64,000 nucleotides of DNA, taken from contig JAUIGL010000013.1 in assembly GCA_030430165.1 (NCBI GenBank), positions 1-64,000 on the forward strand. The letters run 5' to 3'. The DNA comes from a bacterium. Lineage in GTDB: Bacteria > Desulfobacterota > Binatia > HRBIN30 > CADEER01. The notes beneath the pieces are model-generated. The model was given only the letters and a program-made list of their open reading frames with translations. It did no database searches and was not told where the DNA came from. Positions 33,856 through 43,580 of this stretch are shown here, piece by piece. The first letter of the stretch is position 1. Every line of letters starts with the position of its first letter. The position numbers and the translations under genes are program-made.

Positions 33856-36800
33856 ATGCAGAAACGTAGGGGTGGGGTGATGGTGAAGCCTTGGGTTGGA
33901 AGTCTGGTTGGCGCCCTAGCGTGCGGATGGGCAGTACCGGCACAAGCAGCCGACTGCGGCAGCGGCGACTTCGCTCTCGACCTGGCTGGAACGACCACTC
34001 TGCAGATCGCCCTGTCCTGGCAGCCCGTCGCCGGCGCCGCCAGCTACCTGCTCGAACGCGACGACGACCCGACCTTCTCTTCTCCCGAACAGTACACGCT
34101 GTCGACTGCGACGACCGGCTACGGCGACACCGGCAAGCAACCAGACGACCGCAAGCGGTTCGACGCAAACACCTGCATCGGCGGCTCGCTAGCCGGCCGC
34201 CGCTGTCGCCGCGACGCCGACTGCCCGAGCGGCACCTGCCCCGGACTCGAGGCCGGTCAGACCCACTTCTATCGCGTGCGCGCCCCGCTCTCAGGCGGCG
34301 GCGAGTTGGTATCGGACTGTGAAAGCGCAGTCCTGGCCGACGCGCCGGTGCGCGGTGTAGCCGGCGACCTGTGGGCCGACTTCGTCCTCGGGCAGCCCGA
34401 CTTCGGCACCAACCAGATCCGCAAGACCACTGCGACGGCGGCGCAGTTTCCCGGCGGCGTCTACGTCGACCGCAGCGTGCAGCCAAACCGAGTCCTGATC
34501 AGCGACACCAACCACAACCGCATTCTCGGCTTCGACTCGCTCGGGACCTGCGACGGCAGCGGACCGAGCTGCACTGCGGACGCCGACTGCGCGGCCGGCC
34601 AATCGTGCGAGATCGACCTGAATCTGACTCCGAGCGTGGTCCTCGGACAGTTCGCAGCGGTCGACCAGTCGGCTTGCAACGGCGACGGCACCGGCCAACT
34701 CTATCCCGACCGCGCCGACGCCGCCGCCGACACTCTCTGCCTGATTCATCCCGAGCAGATCAGCATCGCCGAGACGATCACCGGCTCGGTAATCGCCCGG
34801 AGCCCGTCCGGCTCGTATCTGGTCCCCGACATTCTCAATCACCGGGTATTGGAATACGACGACCCGTTCGCGAGCGACGCGGTCGCCGACGCGGTGCTCG
34901 GGCAGGCCGACTTCGCCGCCAACCAGTGCAACCGCGGCGCAACCCAACCCTCGTGCGACAGCCTGTGCCTGCACGGCTCACTGGCGCCGCTCACCGGTGT
35001 CACCTTCGACGGCGCGGGCAACCTGTGGGTCGCCGACCCCAGCAACGCGCGCGTGCTGCGCTATCCGAGCTCGGGCGGGTCGATCGCGACGACCGCCGAT
35101 GTGGTGCTCGGCCAGAACGATTGCCAGTCGAACGTACGTCGCACGACGGCGGAGCCCGGAATCCTCAGCAAGCTCGGGTATCCGTCGGACGTCGCGTTCG
35201 ACGCGGCAACCGGCTCACTCTTCGTCGCCGATCCGCTGCAGCAGTACCAGTGGTCGCGGGTGCTCGAGTACGAGCCGCGCCCGGATCTGTGCAGCGGAGC
35301 CGACTTCTGTACGGGCATGCCGGCGGCGCGCGCGCTGTTCAACGGCGAGCTCGATTGGTCGTCAGCGCTGGACGGTGTGGACGACGCGATCCAGGTCGCC
35401 GACAGCCCGGAGCTGCGCATCGGCGACTCGTTCGCCCTCGAGCTGTGGGTCAAGCTGACCACCACCGCGCAGAACGAGGCCTACCTGCTCAACCGCGACG
35501 ATCGCTACGGGATTGCGTTCGGTATCGCCCCCGACACCGTCGAGCTCATCGCCGCCGGTGTCAGCGGACCGTGCGATCCGGCGCCGCTCAGCGCGATCAC
35601 GGTCGACGACACCGAGTGGCACCACATCGTGTACTCGTACGACGCATCCTCCGACACCTGGTCGGGCTACCGCGACGGCAGCGAGCAGTTCGCCACCACC
35701 TGCGACTTCGCCCTCGCCACCGACGCCGCCTCGCTCACAATCGGCGCGGCCGATCCGGCGAGCGGGTTCGCTGCGGCGCACATTGACGAGGTGGCGATTT
35801 ACGACGACGCGCTCTCCGCCGCCGCGGTGCAAGCCCACTTCGATGCCGGCGCGGAGTACCGCAACACCGTCCTCGCCGACGCGCCGGTCGCCTATTGGCG
35901 TCTTGGAGAAGAGACGGGGGCGACCACCGCAACCGACGAGGTCGGCAGTCACCACGGCAGCTACGGCGCCGGCGCGGCGACCCACGCAAAGGGCGCCCTA
36001 CAGAAGCTCTCCTGTAACTTTGCGTTCGGCGGCCTCGCCCCGAGCGAGCTCGAGCTGGATCCGATCGAGCACGCGCTCTGGGTCCAGAGCTCCTGCTTCT
36101 ACACTGAAATGTTCGACCTCGACGAGGCGGTGCCGACGTCGCGCTTCGCCACCCGTGTGCCACAGGCGAGCGGCATGGCCCTCGACGAAGAAGGAAGCCT
36201 CTACGTCGCCGGCCGCTGGGAGAACGTGTACCGCTACCACCGCTCGATCCTCGGACTCGACCAGACGGCCAAGGACCAACAGCGCGAGCTGGTGTTCAGC
36301 GGGCAAGCGGAGACCACCGCCGACGCCTTTCGCTTCGGTTCGGGAGTCACTCTGTTCGGCGACCAGCTGATCGTCGCCGACTGGCATCGGATCCTAATCT
36401 GGAATCAATTCGACCCGACCGCGGCGACCAACGGTCAGCCGGCCGATGAGGTCTACGGCGAGCCGGACTTCGTCTCACAGAATTTCGACGAGGCTTTCTC
36501 CTATCCGCAAGTCGCCGGCGGCAAGCTGTGGGTCAACCGAACTCTCGCCGGCCACGACCACGAGATCCTCGCCTTCGATGCGCCAATGCACGCAGGTGCG
36601 CCGGTCGCCGAGCAGATTCCGCTGCGCAAGCCCGGTTTCGCCGGCCAACCGGTCACCGACGATCCCGAGTCGCGCAGAATCTGCGTCTACAACGCCGACC
36701 AGATCGACTTCGCCGTGGCCGCCGACGGGGACGAAGTCTGGGTCGCCGACCGCAGCGGCAGCCGCGTCTTCCGCATCGCCAACGTGCTCGGCGCGCGCGA

Positions 36801-38475
36801 CCCGCAGGACGATCCGTTCGTCGACGTCATTCTCGGGCAGAAAGCAGCGGGCTGCGACGACGGCGGAAGCTGCGTCACCTGCGACCCGTGCAATCTCGAC
36901 CTCTGCCCCGGCGGAGCGTTGCCCGGGGTCGTCGCTCTCTGCAACCAAGGACAGAGCACACCCAGCGCGAGCAGCCTGTGCTGGACCTACGACCTCAGCG
37001 TCGACGCGACCGGCAATCTATGGATCGCCGACAACGGCGGCGAGGCCGGCACCAACCGGCGCATCCTGCAGTTCGACGCAAACTCGTTCCCGACCGCGGC
37101 GACACCGGCGCCGGTGTTCGGACTCGCAGCGACGCGGGTGTTCGGCACCGGCGGCGATTTCGAGATCGCCGGCCCCACTCAGGCGGGGTTCGATGACGTC
37201 CAGATCAGCCCGTTCAAGCCGGCCTTCCATACCGGCGGACCGATGCTGGTCGGCAACAACCCCTACTCGTCGCAGCGTTTCCCTCTCGTCTACCTCGATC
37301 CGCTCGCAGAGGCCCTGCCGCAACTGATCCTCGGCGACTTCACCTCGTACCCGCGCGGCAGCCACTTTTTCGATCAGGACGGCAATCTCTACTTCGCCGA
37401 CTCCAACTGGTCGCGGGTGCTCATCTATCTCGACCCGCTCGGCGGCTTCGTCGCACCAGCGGCGACTCCTACGCCCAACGGCACCGACACACCGACTCGG
37501 ACCAACACACCACCGCCGACCACGCCGCCAACCGCCACCGACACCCCGACACCGACGCCGATCGACCACGCCTATCCGGCCGAGGTCGTCGCCGACTCGC
37601 CCGTCGGTTACTGGCGCCTCGGCGAGCCGTCGGGAACCCTGGCGCGCGACGCCGTCGGCGACAACGACGGTACCTACGTCGGCGGACCGCTGCTGGGCGA
37701 ACCCGGGATTCCCTTCGGCGATCCCGACAGCGCGGTTCGCTTCGACACCGGCGGAGATCAAGTATCGGTGCCGGACGCCCCGGAGCTGCGCCTGACCGAT
37801 TCGTTCGCCATCGAGCTATGGGTCAAGCTGACGACGACCAACCAGACCTCGAAGTACCTGGTCGATCGAGCCAACCTCTTCGCCGTGATCTACGGCTACC
37901 TCGGTGGCCACGTCGAGATCTTCGCGCCGGGAGCGGCCGGTCCGTGCAATCCGCGCCCGGCGAGCGCGATCGCGATCCCCGATACCGAGTGGCACCACCT
38001 GGTTTACTCTTACGAGGACGCCACCGACACATGGAGCGGCTATCGAGACGGCGCGGAAGTCTTCTCGGTCACCTGCGAGTTCGCTCTCAACACCAACCCT
38101 GCCGGATTGTCTTTCGGTTCGGCCGGAGGTCCCGGCCAGGTCGCCGCGACCATCGACGAGATCGCGCTCTACGACCACGCTCTGAGCGCCGAGCGGGTGG
38201 CGGCGCACTACCGGACCGCGACCTGCGGCAACGACACGGTCGAAGGCATCGAGGATTGCGACGACGGCGCCGACAATGGGACCGGCAAGTCGTGCTGCAC
38301 GGCGACCTGCAGCTTCAAGCCCGACGGCAACGCCAGCTGCGACGGCAACTACTGCACCCGCCCGGACAACTGCAGCGGCGGCGTATGCACACCCGGCACC
38401 TGCGCCGACGGCGGCCCCTGCACCGCATGCGGAGGAACCTGCGCCAACACGGGCGACACCTGCGTCTGTCAGTAG
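33856..38475 (+). CDS. Giant exported NHL/LamG-repeat protein
   Basis: About 1539 residues. ATG 33856 has GAGGA 9 bases upstream; ATG 33838 and 33880 are alternatives. A signal peptide (PWVGSLVGALACGWAVPAQA) leads to an N-terminal region with Cys pairs. NHL-like propeller repeats follow (GVTFDGAGNLWVADPSNARVLRY, LWIADNGGEAGTNRRILQF). There are two LamG/concanavalin-like domains, near 505-665 and 1245-1455, each with ELWVKLTTT and YRDG. A TPTPN..PTATDTPTPTP linker and a Cys-rich tail with CGNDTVEGIEDCDDGADNG, the Myxococcus-type repeat, complete it. Probably a surface-binding protein. Confidence 0.8.
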   Translation: MQKRRGGVMVKPWVGSLVGALACGWAVPAQAADCGSGDFALDLAGTTTLQIALSWQPVAGAASYLLERDDDPTFSSPEQYTLSTATTGYGDTGKQPDDRKRFDANTCIGGSLAGRRCRRDADCPSGTCPGLEAGQTHFYRVRAPLSGGGELVSDCESAVLADAPVRGVAGDLWADFVLGQPDFGTNQIRKTTATAAQFPGGVYVDRSVQPNRVLISDTNHNRILGFDSLGTCDGSGPSCTADADCAAGQSCEIDLNLTPSVVLGQFAAVDQSACNGDGTGQLYPDRADAAADTLCLIHPEQISIAETITGSVIARSPSGSYLVPDILNHRVLEYDDPFASDAVADAVLGQADFAANQCNRGATQPSCDSLCLHGSLAPLTGVTFDGAGNLWVADPSNARVLRYPSSGGSIATTADVVLGQNDCQSNVRRTTAEPGILSKLGYPSDVAFDAATGSLFVADPLQQYQWSRVLEYEPRPDLCSGADFCTGMPAARALFNGELDWSSALDGVDDAIQVADSPELRIGDSFALELWVKLTTTAQNEAYLLNRDDRYGIAFGIAPDTVELIAAGVSGPCDPAPLSAITVDDTEWHHIVYSYDASSDTWSGYRDGSEQFATTCDFALATDAASLTIGAADPASGFAAAHIDEVAIYDDALSAAAVQAHFDAGAEYRNTVLADAPVAYWRLGEETGATTATDEVGSHHGSYGAGAATHAKGALQKLSCNFAFGGLAPSELELDPIEHALWVQSSCFYTEMFDLDEAVPTSRFATRVPQASGMALDEEGSLYVAGRWENVYRYHRSILGLDQTAKDQQRELVFSGQAETTADAFRFGSGVTLFGDQLIVADWHRILIWNQFDPTAATNGQPADEVYGEPDFVSQNFDEAFSYPQVAGGKLWVNRTLAGHDHEILAFDAPMHAGAPVAEQIPLRKPGFAGQPVTDDPESRRICVYNADQIDFAVAADGDEVWVADRSGSRVFRIANVLGARDPQDDPFVDVILGQKAAGCDDGGSCVTCDPCNLDLCPGGALPGVVALCNQGQSTPSASSLCWTYDLSVDATGNLWIADNGGEAGTNRRILQFDANSFPTAATPAPVFGLAATRVFGTGGDFEIAGPTQAGFDDVQISPFKPAFHTGGPMLVGNNPYSSQRFPLVYLDPLAEALPQLILGDFTSYPRGSHFFDQDGNLYFADSNWSRVLIYLDPLGGFVAPAATPTPNGTDTPTRTNTPPPTTPPTATDTPTPTPIDHAYPAEVVADSPVGYWRLGEPSGTLARDAVGDNDGTYVGGPLLGEPGIPFGDPDSAVRFDTGGDQVSVPDAPELRLTDSFAIELWVKLTTTNQTSKYLVDRANLFAVIYGYLGGHVEIFAPGAAGPCNPRPASAIAIPDTEWHHLVYSYEDATDTWSGYRDGAEVFSVTCEFALNTNPAGLSFGSAGGPGQVAATIDEIALYDHALSAERVAAHYRTATCGNDTVEGIEDCDDGADNGTGKSCCTATCSFKPDGNASCDGNYCTRPDNCSGGVCTPGTCADGGPCTACGGTCANTGDTCVCQ

Positions 38476-38700
38476 GGGCGCCCGCCGGGCGCCCAGGATC
38501 TGGGAGCTATCGGGCGCCCGCCGGCGCCCGGTTCCGGGAGCTGGGAGCTGGGGAGGATCAGGTTCTACGGTTTCGGGCGCGCCCGCAAGGCGCGTTGGGC
38601 CGAGAAATTGAGAAGAACTCGCCGGCGATGCCGGCCACCTCCCCCAGATCCCAGATCCTAGCTCCCAGATCCCCTTAAGCAGTTGCCGGCGCAGCCGGCC
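38476..38700. repeat. Convergent intergenic region with nested hairpins
   Basis: Perfect short hairpins: GGGCGCCC-GCC (38476-38494), CGGGCGCC (38511-38530), GCCGGC-GAT (38621-38635) and GCCGGC-GCA (38685-38699). A 14-bp inverted repeat, GGATCTGGGAGCTA (38496-38509) with TAGCTCCCAGATCC (38659-38672), encloses part of them. It lies between two convergent genes and may stop transcription from both sides. Confidence 0.6.
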
Positions 38701-38706
38701 TCCATC

Positions 38707-40734
38707 TCACTTCTCCAACTCGACCAGCACGTCGCCTGCGTTCACGTTCTCTCCCTCGCCGACGTGCACTTTGACGACCTTGCCGTCCATCGGGGCGGCG
38801 ACGCCGCTTTGCATTTTCATCGACTCGAGGGTGAGCAGGACGTCGCCGGCGTGGACCTCGTCGCCCTCGCTCACCGCCACCGAGACGACCAGTCCGGGCA
38901 TCGGGCAGGTGACCGTCCCGGCATCGAAATCGTCGACGGTCTCCGGCATGTACTCCGATAGCTTCCACTCGCGCGGCGTGTAGATCTCGAAGGTGCGCTG
39001 GATGCCGCAGTGCGCGGCGGCGATGAAGCTGTCGTCGTAGCGCAGCAGAAACCGTTCGCGCTGACCGTTGATGTCCAGCCGAAGGCGGCGGCGAAAGAAC
39101 TCGAACGCCGGCGTGACGACGTCATACTCGTGGCCGTCGACGGTCACCGTCCAGCGATGCGGGTCGTCGCGCGTCGGCACCAGCTGCGTCGGGAAGACGT
39201 CGCCGTCGGCGCTGACCACGTAGTCGTACTCGCGCGGCGGCGTCTCGCGCACGCCGCCGAGGGTGGTCGCCATCGGCTGCAGCGCCTCCGCCATCAGAGC
39301 GCGGCGATTGTGCTGCACCAGCACCGTCGCGATCACCATGTTGTGCAGACGCCGCGGATCCGCCGGTTCCTTCGACACCCCCTCGTCGTAGTTCTCGGCG
39401 ATGAAGTTGGTGCTGAGATCGCCGGCGATGAACTGGGAGTGGTTGAGAATCGAGTTGCAGAAGTCGACGTTGGTCGACGGTCCGTCGACGTGGTAGCTGT
39501 TCAGCGCGTCGATCAAACGGCGCCGCGCGGCGTCGCGATCGGCTCCGTAGGCGATCACCTTGGCGAGCATCGAGTCGTAGTACACGGTGATCACCGAACC
39601 GGCGCGCACGCCACTGTCGACGCGCACCCCCTCGCCACGCGGCTCGGAGTAGCGGGTGATCGGGCCGGTCGAAGGAGCGAACGCTCGAGCCGGGTCCTCG
39701 GCACAGATTCGCGCCTCGATCGCCCAGCCCTCGATGCCGACTTCTTCCTGACGCAGCTCCAGCTTCTCGCCGGCGGCGACGCGCAGCTGCATCTCGACCA
39801 GATCGAGCCCGGTGATCAGCTCGGTCACCGGGTGCTCGACCTGCAGGCGGGTGTTCATCTCGAGAAAGAAGAACTCGCCGTGCTCGTCGACGATGAACTC
39901 GACCGTACCCGCGTTCACGTATCCCGACTCACGCGCCAGGGCGCACGCCGACTCGCCCATCTTGGCGCGCAGCTCCGTCGAAACGAACGGCGACGGAGCT
40001 TCCTCGATGACCTTCTGGTAGCGGCGCTGGATCGAGCACTCGCGTTCGTTGAGGTAGACGACGTTGCCGTGTGCGTCGGCCAGCACCTGGATCTCGATGT
40101 GGCGCGGGCGGGTGACGAAGCGCTCGACGAAGACCCGATCGTCGCCGAAGGCCTTGGCCGCCACCTCCTGGCAGGACTTCAGAGCCGACTCGATCTCGTC
40201 CTCGGAGTGGACGATCACCATCCCTTTGCCGCCACCGCCGGCGGAGGGCTTGAGCAAGACCGGGTAACCGACCCGCGCCGCCGCTTCGATCGCCGTCTTG
40301 GCGTCGGGCAGCGGCTCTTCGGTACCGGGCACGGTCGGCGTGCCCGCCTTGGTTGCCGTCTGCTTGGCGGTGATCTTGTCGCCGAGCAGCTCGATGGCCG
40401 CCGCCGGCGGCCCGACGAAGGCGATGCCGGCTTCGGCCACGCGCCGCGCGAACACCGCGTTCTCCGACAAGAACCCATAGCCGGGGTGCACCGCATCGCA
40501 CCCGGTCGCTTTGCAGGCGTCGAGGATCTTGTCGATGTCGAGATACGACTCGACCGCGGTCGAGCCGCCGAGCGCGACCGCTTCGTCGGCCGACTCGACG
40601 TGCAGACTGCGCGCGTCCGGATCCGAATAAACGGCGACGGTCTTGACGCCGAGCCGACTGCAAGTGCGCATGACGCGCACCGCGATCTCACCTCGATTGG
40701 CGATCAGTACTTTCTTGGGCAGCTTCATGGTCAC
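38707..40734 (-). CDS. Acyl-CoA carboxylase alpha subunit (biotin carboxylase/BCCP)
   Basis: 675 residues. The N-terminal biotin carboxylase has KVLIANRGEIAVRV, the ATP-grasp loop PSAGGGGKGM and catalytic EMNTRLQVEHPVTE. The C-terminal biotinyl domain has LTLESMKMQ, with Lys near residue 640 as biotin site. The GTG start overlaps the stop of the carboxyltransferase gene by 4 bases; ATG two codons later is possible. Together the pair would carboxylate acetyl- or propionyl-CoA. Substrate cannot be read from sequence alone, so accA/pccA symbols are withheld. Confidence 0.93.
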   Translation of the reverse strand: MTMKLPKKVLIANRGEIAVRVMRTCSRLGVKTVAVYSDPDARSLHVESADEAVALGGSTAVESYLDIDKILDACKATGCDAVHPGYGFLSENAVFARRVAEAGIAFVGPPAAAIELLGDKITAKQTATKAGTPTVPGTEEPLPDAKTAIEAAARVGYPVLLKPSAGGGGKGMVIVHSEDEIESALKSCQEVAAKAFGDDRVFVERFVTRPRHIEIQVLADAHGNVVYLNERECSIQRRYQKVIEEAPSPFVSTELRAKMGESACALARESGYVNAGTVEFIVDEHGEFFFLEMNTRLQVEHPVTELITGLDLVEMQLRVAAGEKLELRQEEVGIEGWAIEARICAEDPARAFAPSTGPITRYSEPRGEGVRVDSGVRAGSVITVYYDSMLAKVIAYGADRDAARRRLIDALNSYHVDGPSTNVDFCNSILNHSQFIAGDLSTNFIAENYDEGVSKEPADPRRLHNMVIATVLVQHNRRALMAEALQPMATTLGGVRETPPREYDYVVSADGDVFPTQLVPTRDDPHRWTVTVDGHEYDVVTPAFEFFRRRLRLDINGQRERFLLRYDDSFIAAAHCGIQRTFEIYTPREWKLSEYMPETVDDFDAGTVTCPMPGLVVSVAVSEGDEVHAGDVLLTLESMKMQSGVAAPMDGKVVKVHVGEGENVNAGDVLVELEK

Positions 40735-42284
40735 AGGGGGATGTTGCCGTGCTTGCGCTCGGGCTCCACCGCCTTCTTCTTCTCCAGAACCTGGAAGGCC
40801 CGGATCAGACGGCGCCGTGTGTGGCGGGGAAAGATGACATCGTCGATGTAGCCGCGACGAGCCGCGATGAACGGGTTCACGTACTGCTCGCGGTACTCTT
40901 CGAGCTTCTCCTCGAGCATCGCCTCGGGGTCCTTCGCCGAGGCGATCTCCTTGCGGTAGACGATCTCGGCCGCGCCCTTCGGGCCCATCACCGCGATCTC
41001 GGCGGTCGGCCAGGCGTAGCAGACGTCGCCGCCTATGTGCTTGGAGTTCATCACCACGTAGGCGCCGCCGAAGGCTTTGCGCACGATCACGGTGACTCTC
41101 GGCACCGTCGCCTCGGAGTAGGCGTAGAGCAACTTGGCACCGTGGCGAATGATTCCGCCGTGCTCCTGCTCCGGACCGGGCATGAAGCCGGGAACGTCGA
41201 CCAGCGTCACCAGCGGAATGTTGAAGTCGTCGCAGAAGCGAACGAAGCGCGCCGCCTTGGCCGACGCGTCGCAGTCGAGCGAGCCGGCGAGCACGGCGGA
41301 CTGATTGGCGACCAGGCCGATCGTCTTGCCGCCTAGGCGGCCGAACCCGCAGATGATGTTACGCGCGAAGCCGGCGTGTACTTCGAGGAACTCGCCGCCG
41401 TCGAGGATGCTGTGGATGACGATCCCCATGTCGTAGCTCTCGGTCGGCACCAGCGGTACGAGATGGTCGAGAGCGGGGTCGACGCGGTCTTCCGGGTCGC
41501 GCAAGTCGAGCATGGGAGCCGGTTGCCGGTTGTTCGACGGCAGATAGTTGATCAGCTTGCGCACGTCGCGGATGCAGAGAATGTCGTTCGCCGCGACGAA
41601 GTGCGCGACGCCGCTCTTGGTCGCGTGCACGCGAGCGCCGCCGAGCTCGTCGAAGCCGATCTCCTGGTGGGTGACCGTTTTGACCACGTCCGGCCCGGTG
41701 ACGAACATGAACGAGTTGCTGGCGACCATGAAGGTGAAGTCGGTCATCGCCGGCGAGTACACCGCGCCGCCGGCGCACGGCCCCATGACGCAGGAAATCT
41801 GCGGTACGACCCCACTCGCGCGAACGTTGCGGTGAAAGATCTCACCGTACGCGGCCAGGGAGTCGACCCCTTCCTGGATGCGCGCGCCACCCGAGTCGTT
41901 CAAGCCGATGATCGGCGAGCCGGCGCGCACCGCCATGTCCATGACCTCGCAGATCTTCTGCGAGTGCGCCTCGCCGAGCGATCCGCCGATCACCGTGAAA
42001 TCCTGACTGAAGACGAACACCTCGCGGCCATCGACGGTGCCGTGTCCCGTCACCACACCGTCGCCGGGATACTCCCCTTCGTTGCCGAGTGCGCCGCCGC
42101 GGCCGACCTTGAGCATGCCCATCTCTTCGAACGAGCCTTCGTCGAGCAGCAGCTGGATCCGCTCGCGCGCGGTCAGCTTGCCGCGGGCGTGTTGCGCCTC
42201 GACCCGCTTGGCGCCTCCACCCGCGAGGGCTTCGTCCCGCAGCCGCTCGAGCGCAGAGATGGTCTTGGTCTCGCCTGTCGCCAT
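40731..42284 (-). CDS. Acyl-CoA carboxylase carboxyltransferase (beta) subunit
   Basis: 517 residues, PccB-type. Conserved blocks are KLTARERIQLLLDEGSFEE, SQDFTVIGGSLGEAHSQKI, GLNDSGGARIQEGVDSL, the oxyanion-hole GPCAGGAVYSPAMTDF, and FGGAYVVMNSKHIGGDVCYAWPTAEIAVMG. It transfers the carboxyl group from biotin to acyl-CoA, forming a heteromeric enzyme with the downstream alpha subunit. The ATG at 42284 has AGGAGG 4 bases upstream. Confidence 0.95.
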   Translation of the reverse strand: MATGETKTISALERLRDEALAGGGAKRVEAQHARGKLTARERIQLLLDEGSFEEMGMLKVGRGGALGNEGEYPGDGVVTGHGTVDGREVFVFSQDFTVIGGSLGEAHSQKICEVMDMAVRAGSPIIGLNDSGGARIQEGVDSLAAYGEIFHRNVRASGVVPQISCVMGPCAGGAVYSPAMTDFTFMVASNSFMFVTGPDVVKTVTHQEIGFDELGGARVHATKSGVAHFVAANDILCIRDVRKLINYLPSNNRQPAPMLDLRDPEDRVDPALDHLVPLVPTESYDMGIVIHSILDGGEFLEVHAGFARNIICGFGRLGGKTIGLVANQSAVLAGSLDCDASAKAARFVRFCDDFNIPLVTLVDVPGFMPGPEQEHGGIIRHGAKLLYAYSEATVPRVTVIVRKAFGGAYVVMNSKHIGGDVCYAWPTAEIAVMGPKGAAEIVYRKEIASAKDPEAMLEEKLEEYREQYVNPFIAARRGYIDDVIFPRHTRRRLIRAFQVLEKKKAVEPERKHGNIPL

Positions 42285-42373
42285 TCCGCCTCCTGAAGAA
42301 TCCTGACGTTCCCTACCGATCACACCTGCGAGGCCACCTCAACACGGCCTGCCCCGGGCTGGTTTGCGGGACG

Positions 42374-43534
42374 TCACAGGATAGACGCCACCTTGGAAGG
42401 CATCTCTTCGGCCACCCGAACGATGGGGATGCCCGTCTGCGTATTCTCGTGCATTTCCCTCAGTGCGCGCGGCAGGTCGGCGAACGCGTAGACCTCCTTG
42501 TGGACGGCTGGGCGGAAGACCGATCCGTAGAGCTCGGTACATGCCTCACAGCCGGCGATCGTGTCGTAGTGGGTGTGATCGATGGTGAGCTGCTTGACCG
42601 ACATCGCGGCGGAGTCGTAGGTGACCGACTTGGCGAGCTGCCAGCCGGCGCTGACGTTGACGCCGGCGCGCGCCATCGCGGCGATGCCGGCGGGAAAGAC
42701 GGGCCCTCGCAGCATGTCACAGACGACGTGCATGCCCGCCCCGTCGGTGCGCTTCTTGACTTCGGCGGAGAACGCCTTGACGTCGCCCGGCGAGGCGAAG
42801 CGATTGAACTCCTTCTGGTCGATCGACTCGATTCCCAGTTTCTCCAGGGCTGCCCGACGCTCGGGCGACCCCGAGCAAAGGAACGCGCGGTGCCCCTCGT
42901 GGCGAGCCAGCATCAGGAACAACTCGGAGACCCCGCCGCCGAAGCCCATCACGTTCAGCTGCGCCCGCTTCTCACGCCCGACTTTGACGCGAAAGATGTC
43001 GTGGCCGCGGCGCCACAACAGATACGCTGTCGGTGCGCGCAACGGCAGCGCGGCAATCTCCCAGAGGCTCAGCCCGCAGTCGAGCGGCGCCGGGATCAGC
43101 TGCCACTCGCCGAGAACCGCCTCCTCGCTGTACCAGCCCACCGAATCGGCCTTGTCGTAGGCCCAGATCCGCAGCGGGTAGCCGTAGTCGTCCGCCTCGC
43201 CGAGGCAGTGCGTGAGCACGACGTCACCCGGCTGAAACCGAGTGACTTCACTGCCGACCTCGACGATCTCGCCAACCGCGCTGTTGCCCGGGTAGATCTT
43301 GCCGCCGCGCAACTCGGCGATGTTGATGGTGTCGGCGAGCACCGCGTGGTCGAGATTGTGCTCGAGCGAGAAGGCGAGCAGGCGCATGCGCACGTCGCGC
43401 GGGCCGATCGGCTGCAGCTCGAGGCGATCGAGCTTCAGCACCCGGCTGGCGTCGAAGCTCCCGGTGTCGTCGCCAACTCGCTCCCACTCGGCAGCGATGT
43501 CGCTCGCACTGATCGAATATGCAGGCGTGTTCAT
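42374..43534 (-). CDS. MDR-superfamily oxidoreductase, zinc-free
   Basis: 386 residues. The N-terminal GroES-like part has GNSAVGEIVEVGSEVTRFQPGDVVLTHC, and a central PLRAPTAYLLWRRG recalls the TAYR element of crotonyl-CoA reductase/carboxylase-like enzymes. The Rossmann part has NVMGFGGGVSELFLMLAR for NAD(P)H. The Cys/His set that binds catalytic zinc and the four-Cys structural loop are absent. It lies upstream of the acyl-CoA carboxylase genes on the same strand, so an acyl-CoA or quinone substrate is plausible but unproven. Confidence 0.7.
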   Translation of the reverse strand: MNTPAYSISASDIAAEWERVGDDTGSFDASRVLKLDRLELQPIGPRDVRMRLLAFSLEHNLDHAVLADTINIAELRGGKIYPGNSAVGEIVEVGSEVTRFQPGDVVLTHCLGEADDYGYPLRIWAYDKADSVGWYSEEAVLGEWQLIPAPLDCGLSLWEIAALPLRAPTAYLLWRRGHDIFRVKVGREKRAQLNVMGFGGGVSELFLMLARHEGHRAFLCSGSPERRAALEKLGIESIDQKEFNRFASPGDVKAFSAEVKKRTDGAGMHVVCDMLRGPVFPAGIAAMARAGVNVSAGWQLAKSVTYDSAAMSVKQLTIDHTHYDTIAGCEACTELYGSVFRPAVHKEVYAFADLPRALREMHENTQTGIPIVRVAEEMPSKVASIL

Positions 43535-43580
43535 GATCCAGACTCCTTTTCTCGTGTTCGTGCAGACCTTCGGACTGAGC

